From Gammaproteobacteria bacterium (GTDB lineage Bacteria; Pseudomonadota; Gammaproteobacteria; Pseudomonadales; Azotimanducaceae), in the NCBI GenBank assembly GCA_012960535.1, contig DUBB01000052.1:457-53981 (forward strand): a DNA stretch of 53,525 nucleotides, in the 5' to 3' direction. Both the position numbers and the translations under genes were made by a program. Every line of letters begins with the position of its first letter. Positions within the stretch are counted from its first letter, which is position 1. Positions 46,491 through 53,525 of the stretch are shown here, piece by piece. The notes under the pieces were generated by a model, which saw only the letters and a list, made by a program, of their open reading frames with translations, had not been told where the DNA came from and searched no databases.

Positions 46491-47033
46491 TTATGCTTCC
46501 CGCAATGGGAAATTAAAGGCGCGCAGTAAAGCACGACCCTGGTCATCTGTTTTTGCGCTAGTGGCAATACTAATATCCAAGCCCCGAATCTTATCTATCT
46601 TGTCATAATCAATTTCCGGGAAAACAATCTGCTCGGTCAAGCCCATTGAAAAATTACCCCTGCCATCAAACGCCCGCGGACTGATACCTCGAAAATCTCT
46701 TTGTCGCGGAATAGCAATATTTATCAATCGATCCAAAAACTCGTACATACGGGTTTTACGCAGCGTGACTTTACATCCGATCGGGTAACCTTCACGGATT
46801 TTAAAACCGGCTATAGACTTACGGGCATTAGTAATAATCGGCTTCTGGCCTGCAATTGCCTGCATATCCGCTACCGCCGCTTCCAATTGCTTTCGGTCGG
46901 TGAGAGCCTCTCCCACACCCATATTCAGCGTAATCTGAGTGACGCTGGGTATTTCCATTACATTACTCAGGCCGAGCTCTTTCTGTAGTTTCGGCTTTAT
47001 TTCTTGTTCGTAAACTTTTTTTAAATCTGTCAT
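46491..47033 (-). CDS. rplE: 50S ribosomal protein L5
   Basis: L5 carries 5S rRNA into the central protuberance and contacts P-site tRNA. The 180-residue chain shows [39 protein letters not shown] and [19 protein letters not shown]. It follows rplX after four bases. In E. coli the S8 repressor site overlaps the start of this gene; I did not fold it here. Confidence 0.98.
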   Translation of the reverse strand: MTDLKKVYEQEIKPKLQKELGLSNVMEIPSVTQITLNMGVGEALTDRKQLEAAVADMQAIAGQKPIITNARKSIAGFKIREGYPIGCKVTLRKTRMYEFLDRLINIAIPRQRDFRGISPRAFDGRGNFSMGLTEQIVFPEIDYDKIDKIRGLDISIATSAKTDDQGRALLRAFNFPLREA

Positions 47034-47037
47034 TACA

Positions 47038-47355
47038 TTAACCGTCTATCTGTTCGCCGGTTGACTTGAAAATACGTACTTTCTTGCCATCCTCAAGTGT
47101 CTTAAAACCAACCCTGTCGGCTTTATTAGTATCTCTGTTAAATATCGCCACGTTGGAAACCTTTATGGGTGCTTCCTTTTCGATAATTCCACCAGGCTGG
47201 CCCTGTTGAGGGTTGCCTTTGGTATGGCGTTTTATCATGTTGACACCCGAGACATATAACCGTTCAGCATCAACTACCCGGGTAATATCTCCGGTTTTAC
47301 CCTTGTCCCTACCCGTTATCACGATCACAAGATCATCTTTTTTAAGTTTATTCAT
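47038..47355 (-). CDS. rplX: 50S ribosomal protein L24
   Basis: L24 starts 50S assembly by binding domain I of 23S rRNA. The KOW motif is seen in [20 protein letters not shown], followed by [20 protein letters not shown] and a C-terminal VRIFKSTGE. Length 105 is normal. It lies 14 bases after rplN and four before rplE. Confidence 0.98.
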   Translation of the reverse strand: MNKLKKDDLVIVITGRDKGKTGDITRVVDAERLYVSGVNMIKRHTKGNPQQGQPGGIIEKEAPIKVSNVAIFNRDTNKADRVGFKTLEDGKKVRIFKSTGEQIDG

Positions 47356-47369
47356 CTTCCTACTATCCC

Positions 47370-47738
47370 TTACAGAACCTCAGGCGCTAACGAAACGATA
47401 CGCATAAAGTTATCTGTCCTCAGTTCCCTGGTCACAGGCCCAAAGATACGAGTACCGATGGGTTGCTTGCTGGCATTGAGCAGCACAGCGGCATTCCCGT
47501 CAAAACGAATGACTGAACCATCTGCTCGTCTGACACCCTTACGGGTTCTTACCACTACGGCATCGAGCACCTGGCCCTTTTTAACCCTCCCTCTCGGGAT
47601 AGCTTCCTTTACCGTGACCTTAATAATATCGCCTACACCTGCGTAGCGACGCTTAGAACCACCCAAAACCTTGATGCACATCACACGCCTGGCACCACTG
47701 TTATCGGCTATATCCAAATAAGTCTGCACCTGTATCAT
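47370..47738 (-). CDS. rplN: 50S ribosomal protein L14
   Basis: L14 forms intersubunit bridge B8 and is the docking site of the silencing factor RsfS, also encoded in this window. The 122 residues begin [20 protein letters not shown] and include [20 protein letters not shown] and the C-terminal [12 protein letters not shown]. It opens the spc part, 50 bases after rpsQ; no separate promoter could be assigned. Confidence 0.98.
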   Translation of the reverse strand: MIQVQTYLDIADNSGARRVMCIKVLGGSKRRYAGVGDIIKVTVKEAIPRGRVKKGQVLDAVVVRTRKGVRRADGSVIRFDGNAAVLLNASKQPIGTRIFGPVTRELRTDNFMRIVSLAPEVL

Positions 47739-47788
47739 GCTGTTAACTCCAATTTCACAGTAACTGTCTCTGTTTGATCTGTTCCGGA

Positions 47789-48055
47789 CTAGATCAGGAC
47801 AGCCTTTCTATCGATTGATCTTAATTCCCAGGCCTTTCTTTTTGAGCGAGGCTTTGTCTCAGCAATCGTTACCAGATCACCTTCCTGACACTCGTTTTCC
47901 GGATCATGGGCCATAATCTTTCTGGATCGGTTTATATATTTTCCGTAAATCGGGTGCTTGATCTTACGGGTGACTAACACCGTCACACTCTTTTCCATTT
48001 TATTACTGACTACTCTGCCACTGACACTACGAGCCAATTTTCCTTCATCACTCAT
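47789..48055 (-). CDS. rpsQ: 30S ribosomal protein S17
   Basis: S17 binds 16S rRNA early in assembly. The OB-fold protein of 88 residues has [20 protein letters not shown] and [20 protein letters not shown]. It is the last gene of the S10 part and follows rpmC by 35 bases. Confidence 0.98.
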   Translation of the reverse strand: MSDEGKLARSVSGRVVSNKMEKSVTVLVTRKIKHPIYGKYINRSRKIMAHDPENECQEGDLVTIAETKPRSKRKAWELRSIDRKAVLI

Positions 48056-48090
48056 TTAAACGATCCTATTGGGATTTCTGATACCCTAAA

Positions 48091-48297
48091 TTATGAACTG
48101 GCTTTTTCTTTCGCCGATTCTCTCGCTAATGTTTTCACTCGTGCAATATCTCGAGACACTTGTCCTAACAGATGAGTCTGCGTCAGCAGGCCTGTTGACT
48201 TCTGCATTCGTAACGTAAACTGTTCTTTCGTTAATTCAATCAGGTGCTCCTGAAGTTCTTCTTCAGTCTTCGATCGCAACTCTTTTAATTCAACCAT
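48091..48297 (-). CDS. rpmC: 50S ribosomal protein L29
   Basis: L29 is a two-helix protein beside the peptide exit tunnel, next to L23. Its 68 residues begin [20 protein letters not shown] and contain [20 protein letters not shown] and [12 protein letters not shown]. It lies 18 bases after rplP, in the usual order. Confidence 0.97.
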   Translation of the reverse strand: MVELKELRSKTEEELQEHLIELTKEQFTLRMQKSTGLLTQTHLLGQVSRDIARVKTLARESAKEKASS

Positions 48298-48315
48298 TTC
48301 TATTCCCCGTACTGC

Positions 48316-48729
48316 TTACATCACCACACGGCGTACAAATGCCGTTGGAAAAGAAAGCTTGGCTGCCGCTAAGCGAAGTGCATCTCGAGCCACTTCTTCG
48401 CTGACACCTTCCATTTCATAAATAATCTTGCCTGGCTTTACCTGTGCAACCCAATACTCAACATTACCCTTGCCCTTGCCCTGACGGACTTCCAGTGGCT
48501 TCTGGGTAATCGGCTTGTCAGGAAAAACCCTGATCCAAATCTGCCCACCCCTTCGAACCCGACGGGTCATCGCTCGTCGACCTGCCTCGATCTGTCGAGC
48601 AGTCAGTCGACCCCGACCAGTGGCTTTAAGGGCAAATTCACCAAAGCTGACTGTACTACCTCGATGAGCCAGACCTCTGTTGCGCCCTTTCTGCTGTTTT
48701 CTAAATTTTGTTCGCTTGGGTTGTAACAT
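48316..48729 (-). CDS. rplP: 50S ribosomal protein L16
   Basis: L16 organises the A-site tRNA region of the 50S subunit. The 137-residue chain begins [19 protein letters not shown] and contains [20 protein letters not shown] and [20 protein letters not shown], including the loop whose Arg is hydroxylated in E. coli. Length matches E. coli (136). It follows rpsC after five bases. Confidence 0.98.
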   Translation of the reverse strand: MLQPKRTKFRKQQKGRNRGLAHRGSTVSFGEFALKATGRGRLTARQIEAGRRAMTRRVRRGGQIWIRVFPDKPITQKPLEVRQGKGKGNVEYWVAQVKPGKIIYEMEGVSEEVARDALRLAAAKLSFPTAFVRRVVM

Positions 48730-48734
48730 AATGA

Positions 48735-49415
48735 TTAACCAAAATTCTGCGCATTATTCGTTGTCGACTGAGCAGCTTCGTCCTGCTCACCAATTACTTC
48801 ACCTTTAAAAATCCAGACCTTTACGCCAAGGATCCCATACGTGGTCAGTGCTTCTGCAGTCGCATAATCGATATCGGCTCTCAGGGTATGCAGTGGCACA
48901 CGACCTTCGCGGTAGCTTTCTGATCTGGCGATCTCAGCGCCACCTAATCTCCCTGCCACCTGAACCTTGATTCCTTGCGCGCCTATTCGCATTGCGTTTT
49001 GCATCACTCGCTTCATCGCTCGACGAAATTGCACCCGACGTTCTAACTGCTGGCAAACATTCTGGGCAACCAGATAGGCATCAATCTCTGGCTTACGAAT
49101 CTCTTCTATATTGATGTTCACAGGAACGTTCATCATCGCGCCGATTTCTTTCCTGAGCCGATCTACGTCCTCTCCTTTCTTGCCAATCACAATGCCCGGG
49201 CGAGCGGTATGAATGGTGATACGTGCAGTCTGTGCAGGACGGTGAATATCAATACGGCTCACCGATGCCTGGGCCAGTTTTTTATGGATAAAATCACGTA
49301 CCTTCATGTCAATTAACAGATTCTGGACGTATGCAGGACCTGTCGCATACCACACTGATGTATGCTTCTTAACAATACCGAGTCGCATACCCGTCGGATG
49401 TACTTTCTGACCCAC
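48735..49415 (-). CDS. rpsC: 30S ribosomal protein S3
   Basis: S3 shapes the mRNA entry channel of the 30S head. The 226-residue protein begins [18 protein letters not shown]; the KH domain has the GxxG loop in [18 protein letters not shown]. The start codon is GTG, with AGGAG 7 bases upstream. The gap to rplV is 80 bases, unusually long, and contains a duplication of the rplV 3' end. Confidence 0.98.
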   Translation of the reverse strand: MGQKVHPTGMRLGIVKKHTSVWYATGPAYVQNLLIDMKVRDFIHKKLAQASVSRIDIHRPAQTARITIHTARPGIVIGKKGEDVDRLRKEIGAMMNVPVNINIEEIRKPEIDAYLVAQNVCQQLERRVQFRRAMKRVMQNAMRIGAQGIKVQVAGRLGGAEIARSESYREGRVPLHTLRADIDYATAEALTTYGILGVKVWIFKGEVIGEQDEAAQSTTNNAQNFG

Positions 49416-49428
49416 TGCCTTCTCCTAT

Positions 49429-49472
49429 CTAAACCGATAACTGCATTGGCTATCTGAGTTAATCCGGTTTAG
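49429..49472. other. Inverted repeat in the rplV-rpsC spacer
   Basis: CTAAACCG (49429-49436) and CGGTTTAG (49465-49472) form a perfect 8-bp stem around 28 bases, just upstream of the rpsC ribosome site. It could form in the mRNA and affect the balance of S3 translation, but no T tract follows, so it is not a terminator. Confidence 0.5.
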
Positions 49473-49517
49473 CTAATTACTGCTGCTAACCTTGTTTAGC
49501 TATCTGCTACTGCTAAC
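49467..49517 (-). repeat. Near-tandem duplication of the rplV 3' end
   Basis: A 24-base segment (49494-49517) that includes the rplV stop codon and last codons recurs 27 bases further along (49467-49490) with 20 of 24 identities. In the rplV frame the first copy reads AVADS-stop; the second would read AAVIS-stop. The duplication enlarges the spacer before rpsC. Confidence 0.75.
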
Positions 49518-49828
49518 GTAATATGACAGCTTCGCTTTAACACTCTATCTGCACGACCTTTTGCTCGTGGCTTGATTCTTTTCATGGTGGTAGCCTCATC
49601 TACAAATATCTGAGCTACCAATAATTCGTCAACGTCTGCGCCTTCGTTATGTTCGGCATTGGCTATAGCCGATTCCAGCAACTTTTTAACCAGATGCGCA
49701 CCTTTCTTCGTGCTGAAGTTAAGAATATTCAATGCCTCACCGACTTGCTGGCCACGAATCTGATCTGCCACCAGCCTTACTTTCTGGGCAGAAATCCGGG
49801 CACCTTTCAATCTCGCTGACACTTCCAT
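49496..49828 (-). CDS. rplV: 50S ribosomal protein L22
   Basis: L22 lines the peptide exit tunnel with L4; its beta-hairpin loop affects macrolide response and stalling peptides. The 110 residues contain [39 protein letters not shown] and the hairpin [20 protein letters not shown]. It follows rpsS by 20 bases. Its 3' end is partly duplicated downstream. Confidence 0.98.
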   Translation of the reverse strand: MEVSARLKGARISAQKVRLVADQIRGQQVGEALNILNFSTKKGAHLVKKLLESAIANAEHNEGADVDELLVAQIFVDEATTMKRIKPRAKGRADRVLKRSCHITLAVADS

Positions 49829-49848
49829 TTTAACTACCTCTAATGCTT

Positions 49849-50127
49849 CTAACGACGTTTCGCTTTCTTATCTGCTGTATGACCACGATAAGTTCTGGTC
49901 AAAGCAAACTCACCTAGCTTATGGCCGACCATATCTTCGGTCACAAATACCGGTATGTGCTGTCGGCCGTTATGAACCTGAATCGTCAAACCAACGAAAT
50001 CGGGCGCTATCATGGAACGTCGGGACCAGGTCTTAATGGGTCGCTTATCATTGGAATCAACGGCTTTCTGGACTTTCTCCATAAGATGAAAATCTATAAA
50101 AGGACCCTTATTCAGGCTTCTAGGCAC
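49849..50127 (-). CDS. rpsS: 30S ribosomal protein S19
   Basis: S19 lies in the 30S head and pairs with S13 in the bridge to the 50S subunit. The 92 residues begin [19 protein letters not shown] and contain [19 protein letters not shown] and [20 protein letters not shown]. It follows rplB by 10 bases. Confidence 0.98.
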   Translation of the reverse strand: MPRSLNKGPFIDFHLMEKVQKAVDSNDKRPIKTWSRRSMIAPDFVGLTIQVHNGRQHIPVFVTEDMVGHKLGEFALTRTYRGHTADKKAKRR

Positions 50128-50137
50128 TTGCTATCTC

Positions 50138-50968
50138 CTATCGACTGGTACGACGACGTCGTATAATCATGTTGTCGGTACGCTTGTTCTTTCTCGTTTT
50201 ATAACCTTTGGTGGGCACACCCCAGGGCGAAACCGGATGACGACCACCCGAGGTCTTACCCTCACCGCCGCCATGTGGATGGTCTACTGGATTCATGACA
50301 ACCCCTCTGACCGTAGGCCTGACCCCGCGCCAGCGCTTTGCTCCCGCCTTTCCAAGGGACCGCAGGTTATGTTCAGAATTACTGACCTCTCCCAGAGTTG
50401 CCCGACATTCTGCCAGGGCACGACGCATTTCTCCTGAGCGTAATCTTAGCGTGACGTATAATCCTTCTTTGGCCACCAGTTGCGCAGATGTACCCGCACT
50501 TCTTGCCAGTTGAGCACCTTTACCCACTTTGAGTTCAATACAGTGAATCACGCTACCCATGGGCAATCTACGCATGGCCATCGTGTTTCCGACCTTAATC
50601 GATGCACTGTCTCCCGACTGAACTTCATCTCCAGCGGAAAGGCCCTTTGGCGCAATGATGTACCTTCTTTCGCCATCAGCATATTTGAGCAGTGCTATAT
50701 TGGCGGTCCGGTTAGGGTCATATTCAAGCCTTTCTACCTGCGCTGTAATACCATCTTTATTTCGCTTGAAATCAATAATGCGATATTTCTGTTTATGGCC
50801 ACCACCAATATGGCGAGTCGTAATTCGACCCTGATTGTTTCGGCCGCCTGTTTTAGGCTTACTTTCTAACAATCCTTTATAAGGCTCTCCCTTATGCAGA
50901 TCGGGATGCACGACCTTGACTACAAATCGTCTCCCGGGAGATGTCGGTTTAGATTTTACGACTGGCAT
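50138..50968 (-). CDS. rplB: 50S ribosomal protein L2
   Basis: L2 is needed for subunit joining and for peptidyl transferase assembly. The 276-residue protein has the RNA-binding core [20 protein letters not shown] and the conserved [20 protein letters not shown] segment with the functional His. Length agrees with E. coli (273). It follows rplW by 34 bases. Confidence 0.99.
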   Translation of the reverse strand: MPVVKSKPTSPGRRFVVKVVHPDLHKGEPYKGLLESKPKTGGRNNQGRITTRHIGGGHKQKYRIIDFKRNKDGITAQVERLEYDPNRTANIALLKYADGERRYIIAPKGLSAGDEVQSGDSASIKVGNTMAMRRLPMGSVIHCIELKVGKGAQLARSAGTSAQLVAKEGLYVTLRLRSGEMRRALAECRATLGEVSNSEHNLRSLGKAGAKRWRGVRPTVRGVVMNPVDHPHGGGEGKTSGGRHPVSPWGVPTKGYKTRKNKRTDNMIIRRRRTSR

Positions 50969-51002
50969 ACTTTTATCTCACGTCTCAATTCTTAGTTAAA
51001 AT

Positions 51003-51302
51003 TCATTTTGAGGCTTCAGTAAAATCAATTTCCTGGCCTTCGGACACACGCACATACGCTTTCTTCCAGCTAGGCTTTTTACTTGTACCGCGCATCGTTC
51101 GTTTTACTTTTCCTTTTACATTCATCACCGTGACATTTTCGACGGTGACACCATAAATATCTTCAACGGCTTTCTTAATTTCTGGTCGGGTGGCATCTTT
51201 AGCAACCTTGAAAGTAAATTGGTTGGCTGCATCAGCAATTACCGTTGCTTTCTCGGAGATATGTGCGCCCAGCAGGACCCGATACATTCTTTCGGTATTC
51301 AT
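51003..51302 (-). CDS. rplW: 50S ribosomal protein L23
   Basis: L23 lies at the tunnel exit and receives trigger factor and SRP. It has 99 residues, with [20 protein letters not shown], the segment [20 protein letters not shown] and a C-terminal [15 protein letters not shown]. Its ATG overlaps the rplD stop by four bases. Confidence 0.98.
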   Translation of the reverse strand: MNTERMYRVLLGAHISEKATVIADAANQFTFKVAKDATRPEIKKAVEDIYGVTVENVTVMNVKGKVKRTMRGTSKKPSWKKAYVRVSEGQEIDFTEASK

Positions 51303-51919
51303 CCCAGCATCTCCTCAGCTTGCTTTAAGGCACCGACCGTAAACAGAACCTTCTCATAACCAATCAGATTCACAGGATTAACGCCTTGAACATCAATTAC
51401 ATCCACCTGGTGGAGATTCCTGGAACCCAGATAGAGGTTTTCGTCAACTTCTTCCATTACCACTAAAACACTCTCTAAATTGAGATCATTCAATCGTGAC
51501 AGGACTTCTTTTGTCTTGGGTTCTGTGATTGAGAAACCCTCAGTCACCACCAGTCTCTCCTGACGGATTAACTCAGAAAGAATGGACTGCATTGCGCCGC
51601 GGTACATCTTCTTATTAACCTTGACATCAAAATCCTGCGTCTTGGCTGCAAATGTAATACCACCACCACGCCATATTGGGCTTCTGATAGTACCGGCTCT
51701 GGCTCGACCAGTACCCTTTTGCCGGAAAGGTTTGCGTCCCCCTCCGCGCACATCTGAGCGAGTTTTCTGCGCCCGGGTACCCTGTCTTCCGCCTGCCATA
51801 TAAGACACGACTACCTGATGTATCAAGGCTTCATTGTATTGACGACCAAAGCAAGTCTCTGAGATCTCTACTGCTTTATCAGTTAAGCCAACACCTGGTT
51901 CTGAAATATTAACGTTCAA
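51299..51919 (-). CDS. rplD: 50S ribosomal protein L4
   Basis: L4 forms the tunnel constriction with L22 and, in enteric bacteria, represses the S10 operon by attenuation at the rpsJ leader. The 206-residue protein has the extended loop [20 protein letters not shown] continuing [20 protein letters not shown]. It overlaps rplC and rplW by four bases each. Whether it acts on the hairpin leader found upstream of rpsJ is unknown. Confidence 0.98.
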   Translation of the reverse strand: MNVNISEPGVGLTDKAVEISETCFGRQYNEALIHQVVVSYMAGGRQGTRAQKTRSDVRGGGRKPFRQKGTGRARAGTIRSPIWRGGGITFAAKTQDFDVKVNKKMYRGAMQSILSELIRQERLVVTEGFSITEPKTKEVLSRLNDLNLESVLVVMEEVDENLYLGSRNLHQVDVIDVQGVNPVNLIGYEKVLFTVGALKQAEEMLG

Positions 51920-52572
51920 GATTCAGCCTCCGCGTTGCGCTGAGCCTTTACCGCTGGCCTGACGATCACCTCGCCTCCTGCTGGTCCGGGTACAGCACCT
52001 TTCACCAGTAGCACATTATTTTCCTGATCAACCCGCACTACCCGCAAAGACTGTGTGGTAACTCTCTCTGCACCCATATGGCCGGCCATCTTCTTACCCT
52101 TCCAGACTCTACCCGGCGTCTGGCACTGGCCAATAGAACCTGGCGCACGATGTGACAGAGAATTACCATGTGTCGCATCCTGCATACTAAAATTGTGACG
52201 CTTAATGACCCCTTGAAATCCCTTTCCCTTGGACTCACCGGTAACGTCAACTAATTGTCCTTCAATGAAACTCTCCAGCGTTAACGTGCCACCTACTTCA
52301 ATATCGGTATCTGCTGGTGTAACAAACTCAATCAGTTTACGACCCGCATCGACATTTGCTTTCTTAAAATGTCCCGCGGCTGGCTTAGTCACTTTCGACA
52401 ACTTGGTTTCACCATAAGTCACCTGAACTGCACGATAACCGTCTGTATCGATAGTTTTAATCTGAGTAACTCGGTTTGGTCCTGCCTGAATGACCGTCAC
52501 AGGAACAGATTCGCCATCTTCCGTAAAGATTCGCGTCATTCCCTGTTTAATTCCTACAATGCCGATTGTCAT
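51916..52572 (-). CDS. rplC: 50S ribosomal protein L3
   Basis: L3 binds the 3' end of 23S rRNA early and reaches to the peptidyl transferase centre. Landmarks: [34 protein letters not shown] and [20 protein letters not shown] with the conserved Gln region methylated by PrmB in E. coli. The ATG with GGAGA 6 bases upstream is chosen over an in-frame GTG two codons earlier. Confidence 0.98.
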   Translation of the reverse strand: MTIGIVGIKQGMTRIFTEDGESVPVTVIQAGPNRVTQIKTIDTDGYRAVQVTYGETKLSKVTKPAAGHFKKANVDAGRKLIEFVTPADTDIEVGGTLTLESFIEGQLVDVTGESKGKGFQGVIKRHNFSMQDATHGNSLSHRAPGSIGQCQTPGRVWKGKKMAGHMGAERVTTQSLRVVRVDQENNVLLVKGAVPGPAGGEVIVRPAVKAQRNAEAES

Positions 52573-52599
52573 CGTCACTCTCCGTTACAACCCGCCTGA

Positions 52600-52911
52600 C
52601 TAGGCTAAATTAATCTGTACTTCAACACCTGCAGCGAGATCCAGCTTGGTAAGCGCATCCACTGTTTTTTCAGTCGGCTCCAGGATATCCAGCATCCGCT
52701 TGTGCGTTCTAATTTCATACTGATCGCGCGCATCCTTATCCACATGAGGCGAAATCAGAATAGTGAACTTCTCTTTTCTGGTTGGCAGCGGTATAGGGCC
52801 TCTTATCTGTGCTCCGGTGCGCTTTGCAGTATTTACGATCTCCTGCGTAGACACATCTATCAAGCGATGATCGAATGCCTTTAAACGAATCCTGATTCTC
52901 TGATTTTGCAT
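52600..52911 (-). CDS. rpsJ: 30S ribosomal protein S10 (NusE)
   Basis: S10 lies in the 30S head and, with NusB and NusG, in antitermination complexes. The 103-residue protein begins [20 protein letters not shown] and ends [16 protein letters not shown], the same length as E. coli. GAGG lies about 7 bases before the ATG; a longer in-frame start six codons upstream is not needed. It is the first gene of the whole array and is preceded by a structured leader. Confidence 0.98.
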   Translation of the reverse strand: MQNQRIRIRLKAFDHRLIDVSTQEIVNTAKRTGAQIRGPIPLPTRKEKFTILISPHVDKDARDQYEIRTHKRMLDILEPTEKTVDALTKLDLAAGVEVQINLA

Positions 52912-52975
52912 AGCTGCCTCATTTCTCACTGTGCCTTTACCAGGCTTTTCATCTGCTGAATATAAATCTCAAATG

Positions 52976-53038
52976 CAAAAAACTCCCTCCTCACTAAGAG
53001 GAAGGCGCACTTGCGTGCTTTTGCTCGATAGTTCGAGC
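52976..53038 (-). promoter_or_regulatory. Structured rpsJ leader with terminator-like hairpin (candidate attenuator)
   Basis: Read leftward there are three consecutive hairpins: GCTCGA-ACTA-TCGAGC; GCAC-GCAA-GTGC, closed by a GNRA tetraloop; and CCTTCCTC-TTAGT-GAGGAGGG (8 bp with one G-T) followed by AG and six Ts. The third has the form of an intrinsic terminator and ends about 65 bases before the rpsJ ATG. In E. coli the S10 leader holds an L4-controlled attenuator in a comparable place, but this sequence does not look like the enteric leader. It could also end transcription of a gene upstream. Confidence 0.65.
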
Positions 53039-53400
53039 TGCCCTTGGCTTCAAGTTGAAACCCTGTTTAGTTCACCGCATTAGTCATCAGAATCGACAAC
53101 GCTGCGCTGATTTAAATCTGTACACTCAAAGGGACACAACCAGGATTACTGCAACCCGTACCTATCTGACGCCTAATAGCAAGCCAGAATTTTACCGTTG
53201 TCCGCTGAATCATTCCCCAATTCGCTGCCCCCTGGAAAACCTCCGGAGGACGACCCTGAAACACTAAACTACTTCAGGGAGCCGGATATTAAACCCCTAC
53301 GCATAAAATTACCATTTAATTTTCTAAAAAATATTAACTTTCCATCCTGTCGTTGAATCTGATGTCGATGCCATGTATTAAAGGCTGTAATTTAAGGTTC

Positions 53401-53498
53401 TGATTCAACCCCAATGGCTCTCTGATTTAGCCCTAATCTGTTTGCTCTACCCTGGGATTTACCCCTGATCGCTTGAGCTCTTAGGATTTAATCTTAGT
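53401..53498. repeat. Four degenerate 15-base repeats near the right edge
   Basis: TGATTCAACCCCAAT (53401), TGATTTAGCCCTAAT (53423), GGATTTACCCCTGAT (53455) and GGATTTAATCTTAGT (53484) share the pattern GATTTA-CCC-AT, spaced 22-32 bases. They may be degenerate binding sites upstream of the S10 operon or chance similarity in a biased tract. Confidence 0.4.
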
Positions 53499-53525
53499 TA
53501 CAACGCCAGCCCCAACCGTACGGCC

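Larger units (their letters stand above)
52912..53525. other. Long non-coding region upstream of rpsJ
   Basis: No gene is supported on either strand for more than 600 bases up to the window end, although tuf usually precedes rpsJ in gammaproteobacteria. The part next to rpsJ is a structured leader (listed). Further out is an A+T-rich tract (about 53300-53345) that could be an UP element, and a set of four related 15-base motifs near the edge. A weak leftward promoter TTGAAG-N17-TATCGA is possible around 53026-53054, overlapping hairpin A. Confidence 0.45.

Overview
The window comes from a gammaproteobacterium. Nearly all of it is conserved chromosomal backbone, and the gene order matches pseudomonads in three blocks: moeB-prmC-prfA-hemA / TPR-lolB-ispE-tRNA-Gln-prs-rplY-pth-ychF; lipA-lipB-ybeD-dacA-rlpA-mltB-rodA-mrdA-rlmH-rsfS-nadD-proA; and ssb-MFS / uvrA followed by the rplQ...rpsJ ribosomal protein array. 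The species cannot be named from sequence alone. The 101-residue zinc-free S14, the 37-residue zinc-type L36 and the FieF, RlpA, LolB and YajR-like proteins all fit a free-living Gram-negative bacterium.

Region 1 (about 1-5.6 kb) is accessory and scarred. It starts with a luciferase-like monooxygenase gene cut by the window edge. Then come the 3' part of a tRNA-Ala(GGC) without its 5' half, a class C beta-lactamase/esterase, a YeeE/YedE (TsuA-type) thiosulfate permease, a frameshifted short-chain dehydrogenase relic, a possible IS91-like transposase tail, a tyrosine recombinase C-terminal relic with two amber stops, an octanucleotide tandem repeat and an orphan winged-helix-like reading frame. 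A FieF-type cation exporter and a divergent XRE regulator close the region.

Region 2 (about 5.9-13.2 kb) holds tRNA-Met, an alanine/glycine:cation symporter, a secreted amidohydrolase, then ychF-pth-rplY-prs (leftward) and tRNA-Gln. Region 3 (13.2-20.5 kb) has ispE-lolB-TPR leftward, diverging from hemA-prfA-prmC-moeB rightward: isoprenoid precursor synthesis, lipoprotein localisation, tetrapyrrole synthesis, and release factor with its methylase. Region 4 (20.5-31.4 kb) is a compact leftward set for lipoate synthesis, peptidoglycan elongation and remodelling (PBP2, RodA, PBP5, MltB, RlpA), ribosome maturation (RlmH, RsfS), NAD and proline synthesis. Region 5 (31.4-39.0 kb) has a 3-methyladenine glycosylase, a LON-domain protein, SSB, a YajR-like MFS pump, UvrA and a class V aminotransferase.

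Region 6 (39.1-53.0 kb) is the leftward S10-spc-alpha array: 28 genes from rpsJ to rplQ, including secY and rpoA, closed by a strong intrinsic terminator. Upstream of rpsJ there is no tuf gene within 600 bases. Instead there is a leader with three stacked hairpins, the last followed by six Ts, which looks like an attenuator.

I found no clear new multi-gene system. The best leads are the rpsJ leader, the decayed recombinase/repeat/HTH locus with the tRNA-Ala scar, and short tandem duplications in several spacers (upstream of uvrA, rplV-rpsC, rplR-rpsE).
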